Shown here piece by piece: positions 10,733 to 22,360 of a DNA stretch of 64,000 nucleotides; position 1 is the first letter of the stretch, and the number at the start of each line of letters is the position of its first letter. The notes under the pieces were generated by a model. The model ran no database searches. It had not been told where the DNA came from and worked only from the letters and a program-made list of their open reading frames with translations. The stretch lies in assembly GCF_027596085.1 (NCBI RefSeq), contig NC_072472.1, forward strand, positions 11,712,219-11,776,218, written 5' to 3'. The position numbers and the translations under genes were made by a program. This DNA is from Anoplopoma fimbria. Lineage: Eukaryota > Chordata > Actinopteri > Perciformes > Anoplopomatidae.

Positions 10733-10956
10733 GAACTGATGAGTGCTACCTGTTTGTAGCTCTGGCTGTTGTAATGTATTCCTGCATGTGTCTCATTTCA
10801 CATAGTTTGAAACTTGACAGCTTAAGCCATTTTTTCTGCCTGAAGCTCAATTTTTCCCGACTACACCATTAATTGTACCAGTGTTTTCCACATGGGTAGA
10901 CACATCATAAGAACAAGCTGGCAAAATGAGCGATTTCCCACAGTGCATCACATGTA

Positions 10957-11029
10957 GGGCTAGTGGCGCAATGGATAACGCGTCTGACTACGGATCAGAA
11001 GATTCTAGGTTCGACTCCTGGCTAGCTCG
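10957..11029 (+). tRNA. tRNA-Arg(ACG), unit 16 (B)
   Basis: B-type copy; TTTT at 11037-11040. Confidence 0.97.
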
Positions 11030-11389
11030 TACGATATTTTAACTTGTATGTCATTTGACTATTGGCAAAAAAGGTATTGCCCTACAAACTCTGTATATAA
11101 GTAGATTTACATCTGGAAAAGCCAAATAATTGGTGAAAAGCCTTTCAGCTTGCTGATTAACAAATGGTTTAGTTGATTTTAGTCTTGTTCACTGTCACTA
11201 GTAAAATTCTTTAACTTCTAGATGGAAAAAAAAGTCAACTGGTATGAATGACAGAATCAGCAGCACCAGAAAACCACTCGTGGAACAGTCATTTGTCACA
11301 CATCATTTAGGTAACCAATACTAAAACAACATTAGTAGGTTGGACATTCAGAGGTCCATGACAACAAGAGGCACCCCATCCACCAAGCG

Positions 11390-11461
11390 GCCGTGATCGT
11401 ATAGTGGTTAGTACTCTGCGTTGTGGTCGCAGCAACCCCGGTTCGAATCCGGGTCACGGCA
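11390..11461 (+). tRNA. tRNA-His(GTG), unit 16 (B)
   Basis: TTTTT at 11480-11484; distal flank A-like. Confidence 0.97.
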
Positions 11462-11685
11462 GAATTGATGAGTGCTACCTTTTTGTAGCTTTTGCTGTTG
11501 TAATGTATTCCTGCATGTGTCTCATTTCACATAGTTTGAAACTTGACAGCTTAAGCCATTTTTTCTGCCTGAAGCTCAATTTTTCCCGACTACACCATTA
11601 ATTGTACCAGTGTTTTCCACATGGGTAGACACGTCATAAGAACAAGCTGGCAAAATGAGCGATTTCCCACAGTGCATCACATGTA

Positions 11686-11758
11686 GGGCTAGTGGCGCAA
11701 TGGATAACGCGTCTGACTACGGATCAGAAGATTCTAGGTTCGACTCCTGGCTAGCTCG
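11686..11758 (+). tRNA. tRNA-Arg(ACG), unit 17 (A)
   Basis: A-type copy; first downstream T4 at 11908-11911. Confidence 0.97.
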
Positions 11759-11852
11759 TACGACACTTTAACTTGTATGTCATTTGACTATTGGTAAAAA
11801 AGTTATTGCCCTACAAACTCTGTATATAAACGCGGCTGACTATCAATCTTCA

Positions 11853-11921
11853 GGGCTGAGCAATGGTTAACGTATCTGGCTACTGATCAGAACCATCTAC
11901 ATTGCACTTTTGGCCAGCTAG
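11853..11921 (+). pseudogene. Dead tRNA-Arg-like relic, unit 17
   Basis: Same lesions as the unit 1 relic. Confidence 0.8.
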
Positions 11922-12112
11922 TAAACTTTTTTAACTTGTAGAATAAAAAAATAAAAAAAACTGTTAATGAATGACAGAATCAGAAGCACCAGAAAACCAC
12001 TCGTGGATCAGCCATTTGTCACACATCATTTAGGTAACCAATACTAAAACAATATTAGGAGGTTTGACATTAAGAGCTCCATGACAACAAGAGGCACCCC
12101 ATCCACCAAGTG

Positions 12113-12184
12113 GCCGTGATCGTATAGTGGTTAGTACTCTGCGTTGTGGTCGCAGCAACCCCGGTTCGAATCCGGGTCACGGCA
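12113..12184 (+). tRNA. tRNA-His(GTG), unit 17 (A)
   Basis: A-type copy; nearest T6 run at 12282-12287. Confidence 0.97.
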
Positions 12185-12408
12185 GAACTGATGAGTGCTA
12201 CCTGTTTGTAGCTCTGGCTGTTGTAATGTATTCCTGCATGTGTCTCATTTCACATAGTTTGAAACTTGACAGCTTAAGCCATTTTTTCTGCCTGAAGCTC
12301 AATTTTTCCCGACTACACCATTAATTGTACCAGTGTTTTCCACATGGGTAGACACATCATAAGAACAAGCTGGCAAAATGAGCGATTTCCCACAGTGCAT
12401 CACATGTA

Positions 12409-12481
12409 GGGCTAGTGGCGCAATGGATAACGCGTCTGACTACGGATCAGAAGATTCTAGGTTCGACTCCTGGCTAGCTCG
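12409..12481 (+). tRNA. tRNA-Arg(ACG), unit 18 (B)
   Basis: TTTT at 12489-12492; belongs to the 'gataaaa' subclass seen in units 13 and 20. Confidence 0.97.
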
Positions 12482-12840
12482 TACGATATTTTAACTTGTA
12501 TGTCATTTGACTATTGGCAAAAAAGGTATTGCCCTACAAACTCTGTATATAAGTAGATTTACATCTGGAAAAGCCAAATAATTGGTGAAAAGCCTTTCAG
12601 CTTGCTGATTAACAAATGGTTTAGTTGATTTTAGTCTTGTTCACTGTCACTAGTAAAATTCTTTAACTTCTAGATAAAAAAAAAGTCAACTGGTATGAAT
12701 GACAGAATCAGCAGCACCAGAAAACCACTCGTGGAACAGTCATTTGTCACACATCATTTAGGTAACCAATACTAAAACAACATTAGTAGGTTGGACATTC
12801 AGAGGTCCATGACAACAAGAGGCACCCCATCCACCAAGCG

Positions 12841-12912
12841 GCCGTGATCGTATAGTGGTTAGTACTCTGCGTTGTGGTCGCAGCAACCCCGGTTCGAATC
12901 CGGGTCACGGCA
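12841..12912 (+). tRNA. tRNA-His(GTG), unit 18 (B)
   Basis: B-type copy; TTTTT at 12931-12935. Confidence 0.97.
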
Positions 12913-13136
12913 GAATTGATGAGTGCTACCTTTTTGTAGCTTTTGCTGTTGTAATGTATTCCAGCATGTGTCTCATTTCACATAGTTTGAAACTTGACAG
13001 CTTAAGCCAATTTTTCTGCCTGAAGCTCAATTTTTCCCGACTACACAATTAATTGTACCAGTGTTTTCCACATGGGTAGACACGTCATAAGAACAAGCTG
13101 GCAAAATGAGCGATTTCCCACAGTGCATCACATGTA

Positions 13137-13209
13137 GGGCTAGTGGCGCAATGGATAACGCGTCTGACTACGGATCAGAAGATTCTAGGTTCGACTCCTG
13201 GCTAGCTCG
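13137..13209 (+). tRNA. tRNA-Arg(ACG), unit 19 (A)
   Basis: A-type copy; first downstream T4 at 13359-13362. Confidence 0.97.
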
Positions 13210-13303
13210 TACGACACTTTAACTTGTATGTCATTTGACTATTGGTAAAAAAGTTATTGCCCTACAAACTCTGTATATAAACGCGGCTGACTATCAATCT
13301 TCA

Positions 13304-13372
13304 GGGCTGAGCAATGGTTAACGTATCTGGCTACTGATCAGAACCATCTACATTGCACTTTTGGCCAGCTAG
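13304..13372 (+). pseudogene. Dead tRNA-Arg-like relic, unit 19
   Basis: Same lesions as the unit 1 relic. Confidence 0.8.
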
Positions 13373-13563
13373 TAAACTTTTTTAACTTGTAGAATAAAAA
13401 AATAAAAAAAACTGTTAATGAATGACAGAATCAGAAGCACCAGAAAACCACTCGTGGATCAGCCATTTGTCACACATCATTTAGGTAACCAATACTAAAA
13501 CAATATTAGGAGGTTTGACATTAAGAGCTCCATGACAACAAGAGGCACCCCATCCACCAAGTG

Positions 13564-13635
13564 GCCGTGATCGTATAGTGGTTAGTACTCTGCGTTGTGG
13601 TCGCAGCAACCCCGGTTCGAATCCGGGTCACGGCA
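13564..13635 (+). tRNA. tRNA-His(GTG), unit 19 (A)
   Basis: A-type copy; nearest T6 run at 13733-13738. Confidence 0.97.
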
Positions 13636-13859
13636 GAACTGATGAGTGCTACCTGTTTGTAGCTCTGGCTGTTGTAATGTATTCCTGCATGTGTCTCATT
13701 TCACATAGTTTGAAACTTGACAGCTTAAGCCATTTTTTCTGCCTGAAGCTCAATTTTTCCCGACTACACCATTAATTGTACCAGTGTTTTCCACATGGGT
13801 AGACACATCATAAGAACAAGCTGGCAAAATGAGCGATTTCCCACAGTGCATCACATGTA

Positions 13860-13932
13860 GGGCTAGTGGCGCAATGGATAACGCGTCTGACTACGGATCA
13901 GAAGATTCTAGGTTCGACTCCTGGCTAGCTCG
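13860..13932 (+). tRNA. tRNA-Arg(ACG), unit 20 (B)
   Basis: B-type copy; TTTT at 13940-13943; 'gataaaa' subclass. Confidence 0.97.
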
Positions 13933-14293
13933 TACGATATTTTAACTTGTATGTCATTTGACTATTGGCAAAAAAGGTATTGCCCTACAAACTCTGTATA
14001 TAAGTAGATTTACATCTGGAAAAGCCAAATAATTGGTGAAAAGCCTTTCAGCTTGCTGATTAACAAATGGTTTAGTTGATTTTAGTCTTGTTCACTGTCA
14101 CTAGTAAAATTCTTTAACTTCTAGATAAAAAAAAAAAGTCAACTGGTATGAATGACAGAATCAGCAGCACCAGAAAACCACTCGTGGAACAGTCATTTGT
14201 CACACATCATTTAGGTAACCAATACTAAAACAACATTAGTAGGTTGGACATTCAGAGGTCCATGACAACAAGAGGCACCCCATCCACCAAGCG

Positions 14294-14365
14294 GCCGTGA
14301 TCGTATAGTGGTTAGTACTCTGCGTTGTGGTCGCAGCAACCCCGGTTCGAATCCGGGTCACGGCA
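14294..14365 (+). tRNA. tRNA-His(GTG), unit 20 (B)
   Basis: B-type copy; TTTTT at 14384-14388. Confidence 0.97.
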
Positions 14366-14589
14366 GAATTGATGAGTGCTACCTTTTTGTAGCTTTTGCT
14401 GTTGTAATGTATTCCAGCATGTGTCTCATTTCACATAGTTTGAAACTTGACAGCTTAAGCCAATTTTTCTGCCTGAAGCTCAATTTTTCCCGACTACACA
14501 ATTAATTGTACCAGTGTTTTCCACATGGGTAGACACGTCATAAGAACAAGCTGGCAAAATGAGCGATTTCCCACAGTGCATCACATGTA

Positions 14590-14662
14590 GGGCTAGTGGC
14601 GCAATGGATAACGCGTCTGACTACGGATCAGAAGATTCTAGGTTCGACTCCTGGCTAGCTCG
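14590..14662 (+). tRNA. tRNA-Arg(ACG), unit 21 (A)
   Basis: A-type copy; first downstream T4 at 14812-14815. Confidence 0.97.
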
Positions 14663-14756
14663 TACGACACTTTAACTTGTATGTCATTTGACTATTGGTA
14701 AAAAAGTTATTGCCCTACAAACTCTGTATATAAACGCGGCTGACTATCAATCTTCA

Positions 14757-14825
14757 GGGCTGAGCAATGGTTAACGTATCTGGCTACTGATCAGAACCAT
14801 CTACATTGCACTTTTGGCCAGCTAG
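14757..14825 (+). pseudogene. Dead tRNA-Arg-like relic, unit 21
   Basis: Same lesions as the unit 1 relic. Confidence 0.8.
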
Positions 14826-15016
14826 TAAACTTTTTTAACTTGTAGAATAAAAAAATAAAAAAAACTGTTAATGAATGACAGAATCAGAAGCACCAGAAAA
14901 CCACTCGTGGATCAGCCATTTGTCACACATCATTTAGGTAACCAATACTAAAACAATATTAGGAGGTTTGACATTAAGAGCTCCATGACAACAAGAGGCA
15001 CCCCATCCACCAAGTG

Positions 15017-15088
15017 GCCGTGATCGTATAGTGGTTAGTACTCTGCGTTGTGGTCGCAGCAACCCCGGTTCGAATCCGGGTCACGGCA
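15017..15088 (+). tRNA. tRNA-His(GTG), unit 21 (A)
   Basis: A-type copy; nearest T6 run at 15186-15191. Confidence 0.97.
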
Positions 15089-15312
15089 GAACTGATGAGT
15101 GCTACCTGTTTGTAGCTCTGGCTGTTGTAATGTATTCCTGCATGTGTCTCATTTCACATAGTTTGAAACTTGACAGCTTAAGCCATTTTTTCTGCCTGAA
15201 GCTCAATTTTTCCCGACTACACCATTAATTGTACCAGTGTTTTCCACATGGGTAGACACATCATAAGAACAAGCTGGCAAAATGAGCGATTTCCCACAGT
15301 GCATCACATGTA

Positions 15313-15385
15313 GGGCTAGTGGCGCAATGGATAACGCGTCTGACTACGGATCAGAAGATTCTAGGTTCGACTCCTGGCTAGCTCG
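15313..15385 (+). tRNA. tRNA-Arg(ACG), unit 22 (B)
   Basis: TTTT at 15393-15396; carries a 'gctcatt' variant shared only with unit 24. Confidence 0.97.
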
Positions 15386-15745
15386 TACGATATTTTAACT
15401 TGTATGTCATTTGACTATTGGCAAAAAAGGTATTGCCCTACAAACTCTGTATATAAGTAGATTTACATCTGGAAAAGCCAAATAATTGGTGAAAAGCCTT
15501 TCAGCTTGCTCATTAACAAATGGTTTAGTTGATTTTAGTCTTGTTCACTGTCACTAGTAAAATTCTTTAACTTCTAGATGGAAAAAAAAGTCAACTGGTA
15601 TGAATGACAGAATCAGCAGCACCAGAAAACCACTCGTGGAACAGTCATTTGTCACACATCATTTAGGTAACCAATACTAAAACAACATTAGTAGGTTGGA
15701 CATTCAGAGGTCCATGACAACAAGAGGCACCCCATCCACCAAGCG

Positions 15746-15817
15746 GCCGTGATCGTATAGTGGTTAGTACTCTGCGTTGTGGTCGCAGCAACCCCGGTTC
15801 GAATCCGGGTCACGGCA
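15746..15817 (+). tRNA. tRNA-His(GTG), unit 22 (B-to-A hybrid)
   Basis: B-type 5' flank (aagcg) but A-type 3' flank (aactgatgag, no near T run; T6 at 15915-15920). The switch falls within or beside the gene, so recombination occurred there. Confidence 0.97.
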
Positions 15818-16041
15818 GAACTGATGAGTGCTACCTGTTTGTAGCTCTGGCTGTTGTAATGTATTCCTGCATGTGTCTCATTTCACATAGTTTGAAACTT
15901 GACAGCTTAAGCCATTTTTTCTGCCTGAAGCTCAATTTTTCCCGACTACACCATTAATTGTACCAGTGTTTTCCACATGGGTAGACACGTCATAAGAACA
16001 AGCTGGCAAAATGAGCGATTTCCCACAGTGCATCACATGTA

Positions 16042-16114
16042 GGGCTAGTGGCGCAATGGATAACGCGTCTGACTACGGATCAGAAGATTCTAGGTTCGAC
16101 TCCTGGCTAGCTCG
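16042..16114 (+). tRNA. tRNA-Arg(ACG), unit 23 (A)
   Basis: A-type copy; first downstream T4 at 16264-16267. Confidence 0.97.
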
Positions 16115-16208
16115 TACGACACTTTAACTTGTATGTCATTTGACTATTGGTAAAAAAGTTATTGCCCTACAAACTCTGTATATAAACGCGGCTGACTATC
16201 AATCTTCA

Positions 16209-16277
16209 GGGCTGAGCAATGGTTAACGTATCTGGCTACTGATCAGAACCATCTACATTGCACTTTTGGCCAGCTAG
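16209..16277 (+). pseudogene. Dead tRNA-Arg-like relic, unit 23
   Basis: Same lesions as the unit 1 relic. Confidence 0.8.
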
Positions 16278-16467
16278 TAAACTTTTTTAACTTGTAGAAT
16301 AAAAAAATAAAAAAACTGTTAATGAATGACAGAATCAGAAGCACCAGAAAACCACTCGTGGATCAGCCATTTGTCACACATCATTTAGGTAACCAATACT
16401 AAAACAATATTAGGAGGTTTGACATTAAGAGCTCCATGACAACAAGAGGCACCCCATCCACCAAGTG

Positions 16468-16539
16468 GCCGTGATCGTATAGTGGTTAGTACTCTGCGTT
16501 GTGGTCGCAGCAACCCCGGTTCGAATCCGGGTCACGGCA
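16468..16539 (+). tRNA. tRNA-His(GTG), unit 23 (A)
   Basis: Gene intact; the 3' flank has a private 7-bp insertion (gcggcca, near 16,608) that creates a NotI-like site. T6 run at 16644-16649. Confidence 0.97.
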
Positions 16540-16770
16540 GAACTGATGAGTGCTACCTGTTTGTAGCTCTGGCTGTTGTAATGTATTCCTGCATGTGTCT
16601 CATTTCAGCGGCCACATAGTTTGAAACTTGACAGCTTAAGCCATTTTTTCTGCCTGAAGCTCAATTTTTCCCGACTACACCATTAATTGTACCAGTGTTT
16701 TCCACATGGGTAGACACATCATAAGAACAAGCTGGCAAAATGAGCGATTTCCCACAGTGCATCACATGTA

Positions 16771-16843
16771 GGGCTAGTGGCGCAATGGATAACGCGTCTG
16801 ACTACGGATCAGAAGATTCTAGGTTCGACTCCTGGCTAGCTCG
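16771..16843 (+). tRNA. tRNA-Arg(ACG), unit 24 (B)
   Basis: TTTT at 16851-16854; shares the 'gctcatt' variant with unit 22. Confidence 0.97.
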
Positions 16844-17202
16844 TACGATATTTTAACTTGTATGTCATTTGACTATTGGCAAAAAAGGTATTGCCCTACA
16901 AACTCTGTATATAAGTAGATTTACATCTGGAAAAGCCAAATAATTGGTGAAAAGCCTTTCAGCTTGCTCATTAACAAATGGTTTAGTTGATTTTAGTCTT
17001 GTTCACTGTCACTAGTAAAATTCTTTAACTTCTAGATGGAAAAAAAGTCAACTGGTATGAATGACAGAATCAGCAGCACCAGAAAACCACTCGTGGAACA
17101 GTCATTTGTCACACATCATTTAGGTAACCAATACTAAAACAACATTAGTAGGTTGGACATTCAGAGGTCCATGACAACAAGAGGCACCCCATCCACCAAG
17201 CG

Positions 17203-17274
17203 GCCGTGATCGTATAGTGGTTAGTACTCTGCGTTGTGGTCGCAGCAACCCCGGTTCGAATCCGGGTCACGGCA
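17203..17274 (+). tRNA. tRNA-His(GTG), unit 24 (B)
   Basis: TTTTT at 17293-17297; private 'gatgggtg' in the 3' flank. Confidence 0.97.
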
Positions 17275-17498
17275 GAATTGATGGGTGCTACCTTTTTGTA
17301 GCTTTTGCTGTTGTAATGTATTCCTGCATGTGTCTCATTTCACATAGTTTGAAACTTGACAGCTTAAGCCATTTTTTCTGCCTGAAGCTCAATTTTTCCC
17401 GACTACACCATTAATTGTACCAGTGTTTTCCACATGGGTAGACACGTCATAAGAACAAGCTGGCAAAATGAGCGATTTCCCACAGTGCATCACATGTA

Positions 17499-17571
17499 GG
17501 GCTAGTGGCGCAATGGATAACGCGTCTGACTACGGATCAGAAGATTCTAGGTTCGACTCCTGGCTAGCTCG
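17499..17571 (+). tRNA. tRNA-Arg(ACG), unit 25 (A)
   Basis: A-type copy; first downstream T4 at 17720-17723. Confidence 0.97.
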
Positions 17572-17664
17572 TACGACACTTTAACTTGTATGTCATTTGA
17601 CTATTGGTAAAAAGTTATTGCCCTACAAACTCTGTATATAAACGCGGCTGACTATCAATCTTCA

Positions 17665-17733
17665 GGGCTGAGCAATGGTTAACGTATCTGGCTACTGATC
17701 AGAACCATCTACATTGCACTTTTGGCCAGCTAG
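17665..17733 (+). pseudogene. Dead tRNA-Arg-like relic, unit 25
   Basis: Relic one base nearer to the Arg gene because of a shorter A run (gtaaaaagtt), a variant shared with unit 32. Confidence 0.8.
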
Positions 17734-17924
17734 TAAACTTTTTTAACTTGTAGAATAAAAAAATAAAAAAAACTGTTAATGAATGACAGAATCAGAAGCA
17801 CCAGAAAACCACTCGTGGATCAGCCATTTGTCACACATCATTTAGGTAACCAATACTAAAACAATATTAGGAGGTTTGACATTAAGAGCTCCATGACAAC
17901 AAGAGGCACCCCATCCACCAAGTG

Positions 17925-17996
17925 GCCGTGATCGTATAGTGGTTAGTACTCTGCGTTGTGGTCGCAGCAACCCCGGTTCGAATCCGGGTCACGGCA
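17925..17996 (+). tRNA. tRNA-His(GTG), unit 25 (A)
   Basis: A-type copy; nearest T6 run at 18094-18099. Confidence 0.97.
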
Positions 17997-18220
17997 GAAC
18001 TGATGAGTGCTACCTGTTTGTAGCTCTGGCTGTTGTAATGTATTCCTGCATGTGTCTCATTTCACATAGTTTGAAACTTGACAGCTTAAGCCATTTTTTC
18101 TGCCTGAAGCTCAATTTTTCCCGACTACACCATTAATTGTACCAGTGTTTTCCACATGGGTAGACACATCATAAGAACAAGCTGGCAAAATGAGCGATTT
18201 CCCACAGTGCATCACATGTA

Positions 18221-18293
18221 GGGCTAGTGGCGCAATGGATAACGCGTCTGACTACGGATCAGAAGATTCTAGGTTCGACTCCTGGCTAGCTCG
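18221..18293 (+). tRNA. tRNA-Arg(ACG), unit 26 (B)
   Basis: First of two consecutive B units; TTTT at 18301-18304. Confidence 0.97.
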
Positions 18294-18652
18294 TACGATA
18301 TTTTAACTTGTATGTCATTTGACTATTGGCAAAAAAGGTATTGCCCTACAAACTCTGTATATAAGTAGATTTACATCTGGAAAAGCCAAATAATTGGTGA
18401 AAAGCCTTTCAGCTTGCTGATTAACAAATGGTTTAGTTGATTTTAGTCTTGTTCACTGTCACTAGTAAAATTCTTTAACTTCTAGATGGAAAAAAAGTCA
18501 ACTGGTATGAATGACAGAATCAGCAGCACCAGAAAACCACTCGTGGAACAGTCATTTGTCACACATCATTTAGGTAACCAATACTAAAACAACATTAGTA
18601 GGTTGGACATTCAGAGGTCCATGACAACAAGAGGCACCCCATCCACCAAGCG

Positions 18653-18724
18653 GCCGTGATCGTATAGTGGTTAGTACTCTGCGTTGTGGTCGCAGCAACC
18701 CCGGTTCGAATCCGGGTCACGGCA
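18653..18724 (+). tRNA. tRNA-His(GTG), unit 26 (B)
   Basis: Terminator reduced to TTTT at 18743-18746. Confidence 0.97.
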
Positions 18725-18947
18725 GAATTGATGAGTGCTACCTTTTGTAGCTTTTGCTGTTGTAATGTATTCCTGCATGTGTCTCATTTCACATAGTTTG
18801 AAACTTGACAGCTTAAGCCATTTTTTCTGCCTGAAGCTCAATTTTTCCCGACTACACCATTAATTGTACCAGTGTTTTCCACATGGGTAGACACATCATA
18901 AGAACAAGCTGGCAAAATGAGCGATTTCCCACAGTGCATCACATGTA

Positions 18948-19020
18948 GGGCTAGTGGCGCAATGGATAACGCGTCTGACTACGGATCAGAAGATTCTAGG
19001 TTCGACTCCTGGCTAGCTCG
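18948..19020 (+). tRNA. tRNA-Arg(ACG), unit 27 (B)
   Basis: Second B in a row; TTTT at 19028-19031. Confidence 0.97.
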
Positions 19021-19380
19021 TACGATATTTTAACTTGTATGTCATTTGACTATTGGCAAAAAAGGTATTGCCCTACAAACTCTGTATATAAGTAGATTTA
19101 CATCTGGAAAAGCCAAATAATTGGTGAAAAGCCTTTCAGCTTGCTGATTAACAAATGGTTTAGTTGATTTTAGTCTTGTTCACTGTCACTAGTAAAATTC
19201 TTTAACTTCTAGATGGAAAAAAAAGTCAACTGGTATGAATGACAGAATCAGCAGCACCAGAAAACCACTCGTGGAACAGTCATTTGTCACACATCATTTA
19301 GGTAACCAATACTAAAACAACATTAGTAGGTTGGACATTCAGAGGTCCATGACAACAAGAGGCACCCCATCCACCAAGCG

Positions 19381-19452
19381 GCCGTGATCGTATAGTGGTT
19401 AGTACTCTGCGTTGTGGTCGCAGCAACCCCGGTTCGAATCCGGGTCACGGCA
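19381..19452 (+). tRNA. tRNA-His(GTG), unit 27 (B)
   Basis: Terminator TTTT at 19471-19474, as in units 26 and 29. Confidence 0.97.
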
Positions 19453-19675
19453 GAATTGATGAGTGCTACCTTTTGTAGCTTTTGCTGTTGTAATGTATTC
19501 CAGCATGTGTCTCATTTCACATAGTTTGAAACTTGACAGCTTAAGCCAATTTTTCTGCCTGAAGCTCAATTTTTCCCGACTACGCAATTAATTGTACCAG
19601 TGTTTTCCACATGGGTAGACACGTCATAAGAACAAGCTGGCAAAATGAGCGATTTCCCACAGTGCATCACATGTA

Positions 19676-19748
19676 GGGCTAGTGGCGCAATGGATAACGC
19701 GTCTGACTACGGATCAGAAGATTCTAGGTTCGACTCCTGGCTAGCTCG
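19676..19748 (+). tRNA. tRNA-Arg(ACG), unit 28 (A)
   Basis: Lone A unit between runs of B; first downstream T run is T5 at 19898-19902. Confidence 0.97.
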
Positions 19749-19842
19749 TACGACACTTTAACTTGTATGTCATTTGACTATTGGTAAAAAAGTTATTGCC
19801 CTACAAACTCTGTATATAAACGCGGCTGACTATCAATCTTCA

Positions 19843-19912
19843 GGGCTGAGCAATGGTTAACGTATCTGGCTACTGATCAGAACCATCTACATTGCACTTT
19901 TTGGCCAGCTAG
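19843..19912 (+). pseudogene. Dead tRNA-Arg-like relic, unit 28
   Basis: One extra T in its 3' part (gcactttttgg) compared with the other relics. Confidence 0.8.
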
Positions 19913-20103
19913 TAAACTTTTTTAACTTGTAGAATAAAAAAATAAAAAAAACTGTTAATGAATGACAGAATCAGAAGCACCAGAAAACCACTCGTGGATC
20001 AGCCATTTGTCACACATCATTTAGGTAACCAATACTAAAACAATATTAGGAGGTTTGACATTAAGAGCTCCATGACAACAAGAGGCACCCCATCCACCAA
20101 GTG

Positions 20104-20175
20104 GCCGTGATCGTATAGTGGTTAGTACTCTGCGTTGTGGTCGCAGCAACCCCGGTTCGAATCCGGGTCACGGCA
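20104..20175 (+). tRNA. tRNA-His(GTG), unit 28 (A)
   Basis: A-type copy; nearest T6 run at 20273-20278. Confidence 0.97.
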
Positions 20176-20399
20176 GAACTGATGAGTGCTACCTGTTTGT
20201 AGCTCTGGCTGTTGTAATGTATTCCTGCATGTGTCTCATTTCACATAGTTTGAAACTTGACAGCTTAAGCCATTTTTTCTGCCTGAAGCTCAATTTTTCC
20301 CGACTACACCATTAATTGTACCAGTGTTTTCCACATGGGTAGACACATCATAAGAACAAGCTGGCAAAATGAGCGATTTCCCACAGTGCATCACATGTA

Positions 20400-20472
20400 G
20401 GGCTAGTGGCGCAATGGATAACGCGTCTGACTACGGATCAGAAGATTCTAGGTTCGACTCCTGGCTAGCTCG
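20400..20472 (+). tRNA. tRNA-Arg(ACG), unit 29 (B)
   Basis: First of three consecutive B units; TTTT at 20480-20483. Confidence 0.97.
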
Positions 20473-20831
20473 TACGATATTTTAACTTGTATGTCATTTG
20501 ACTATTGGCAAAAAAGGTATTGCCCTACAAACTCTGTATATAAGTAGATTTACATCTGGAAAAGCCAAATAATTGGTGAAAAGCCTTTCAGCTTGCTGAT
20601 TAACAAATGGTTTAGTTGATTTTAGTCTTGTTCACTGTCACTAGTAAAATTCTTTAACTTCTAGATGGAAAAAAAGTCAACTGGTATGAATGACAGAATC
20701 AGCAGCACCAGAAAACCACTCGTGGAACAGTCATTTGTCACACATCATTTAGGTAACCAATACTAAAACAACATTAGTAGGTTGGACATTCAGAGGTCCA
20801 TGACAACAAGAGGCACCCCATCCACCAAGCG

Positions 20832-20903
20832 GCCGTGATCGTATAGTGGTTAGTACTCTGCGTTGTGGTCGCAGCAACCCCGGTTCGAATCCGGGTCACG
20901 GCA
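20832..20903 (+). tRNA. tRNA-His(GTG), unit 29 (B)
   Basis: Terminator TTTT at 20922-20925. Confidence 0.97.
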
Positions 20904-21126
20904 GAATTGATGAGTGCTACCTTTTGTAGCTTTTGCTGTTGTAATGTATTCCAGCATGTGTCTCATTTCACATAGTTTGAAACTTGACAGCTTAAGCCAT
21001 TTTTTCTGCCTGAAGCTCAATTTTTCCCGACTACACAATTAATTGTACCAGTGTTTTCCACATGGGTAGACACGTCATAAGAACAAGCTGGCAAAATGAG
21101 CGATTTCCCACAGTGCATCACATGTA

Positions 21127-21199
21127 GGGCTAGTGGCGCAATGGATAACGCGTCTGACTACGGATCAGAAGATTCTAGGTTCGACTCCTGGCTAGCTCG
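21127..21199 (+). tRNA. tRNA-Arg(ACG), unit 30 (B)
   Basis: TTTT at 21207-21210; A-like 'acaatatt' and 'aagtgg' appear before its His gene, so it is mosaic. Confidence 0.97.
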
Positions 21200-21559
21200 T
21201 ACGATATTTTAACTTGTATGTCATTTGACTATTGGCAAAAAAGGTATTGCCCTACAAACTCTGTATATAAGTAGATTTACATCTGGAAAAGCCAAATAAT
21301 TGGTGAAAAGCCTTTCAGCTTGCTGATTAACAAATGGTTTAGTTGATTTTAGTCTTGTTCACTGTCACTAGTAAAATTCTTTAACTTCTAGATGGAAAAA
21401 AAAGTCAACTGGTATGAATGACAGAATCAGCAGCACCAGAAAACCACTCGTGGAACAGTCATTTGTCACACATCATTTAGGTAACCAATACTAAAACAAT
21501 ATTAGTAGGTTGGACATTCAGAGGTCCATGACAACAAGAGGCACCCCATCCACCAAGTG

Positions 21560-21631
21560 GCCGTGATCGTATAGTGGTTAGTACTCTGCGTTGTGGTCGC
21601 AGCAACCCCGGTTCGAATCCGGGTCACGGCA
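21560..21631 (+). tRNA. tRNA-His(GTG), unit 30 (B, mosaic)
   Basis: A-type 5' flank, B-type 3' flank with TTTTT at 21650-21654. Confidence 0.97.
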
Positions 21632-21855
21632 GAATTGATGAGTGCTACCTTTTTGTAGCTTTTGCTGTTGTAATGTATTCCTGCATGTGTCTCATTTCAC
21701 ATAGTTTGAAACTTGACAGCTTAAGCCAATTTTTCTGCCTGAAGCTCAATTTTTCCCGACTACACAATTAATTGTACCAGTGTTTTCCACATGGGTAGAC
21801 ACATCATAAGAACAAGCTGGCAAAATGAGCGATTTCCCACAGTGCATCACATGTA

Positions 21856-21928
21856 GGGCTAGTGGCGCAATGGATAACGCGTCTGACTACGGATCAGAAG
21901 ATTCTAGGTTCGACTCCTGGCTAGCTCG
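21856..21928 (+). tRNA. tRNA-Arg(ACG), unit 31 (B)
   Basis: Third B in a row; TTTT at 21936-21939. Confidence 0.97.
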
Positions 21929-22288
21929 TACGATATTTTAACTTGTATGTCATTTGACTATTGGCAAAAAAGGTATTGCCCTACAAACTCTGTATATAAG
22001 TAGATTTACATCTGGAAAAGCCAAATAATTGGTGAAAAGCCTTTCAGCTTGCTGATTAACAAATGGTTTAGTTGATTTTAGTCTTGTTCACTGTCACTAG
22101 TAAAATTCTTTAACTTCTAGATGGAAAAAAAAGTCAACTGGTATGAATGACAGAATCAGCAGCACCAGAAAACCACTCGTGGAACAGTCATTTGTCACAC
22201 ATCATTTAGGTAACCAATACTAAAACAACATTAGTAGGTTGGACATTCAGAGGTCCATGACAACAAGAGGCACCCCATCCACCAAGCG

Positions 22289-22360
22289 GCCGTGATCGTA
22301 TAGTGGTTAGTACTCTGCGTTGTGGTCGCAGCAACCCCGGTTCGAATCCGGGTCACGGCA
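22289..22360 (+). tRNA. tRNA-His(GTG), unit 31 (B)
   Basis: Last intact tRNA-His in the window; TTTTT at 22379-22383. Confidence 0.97.
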
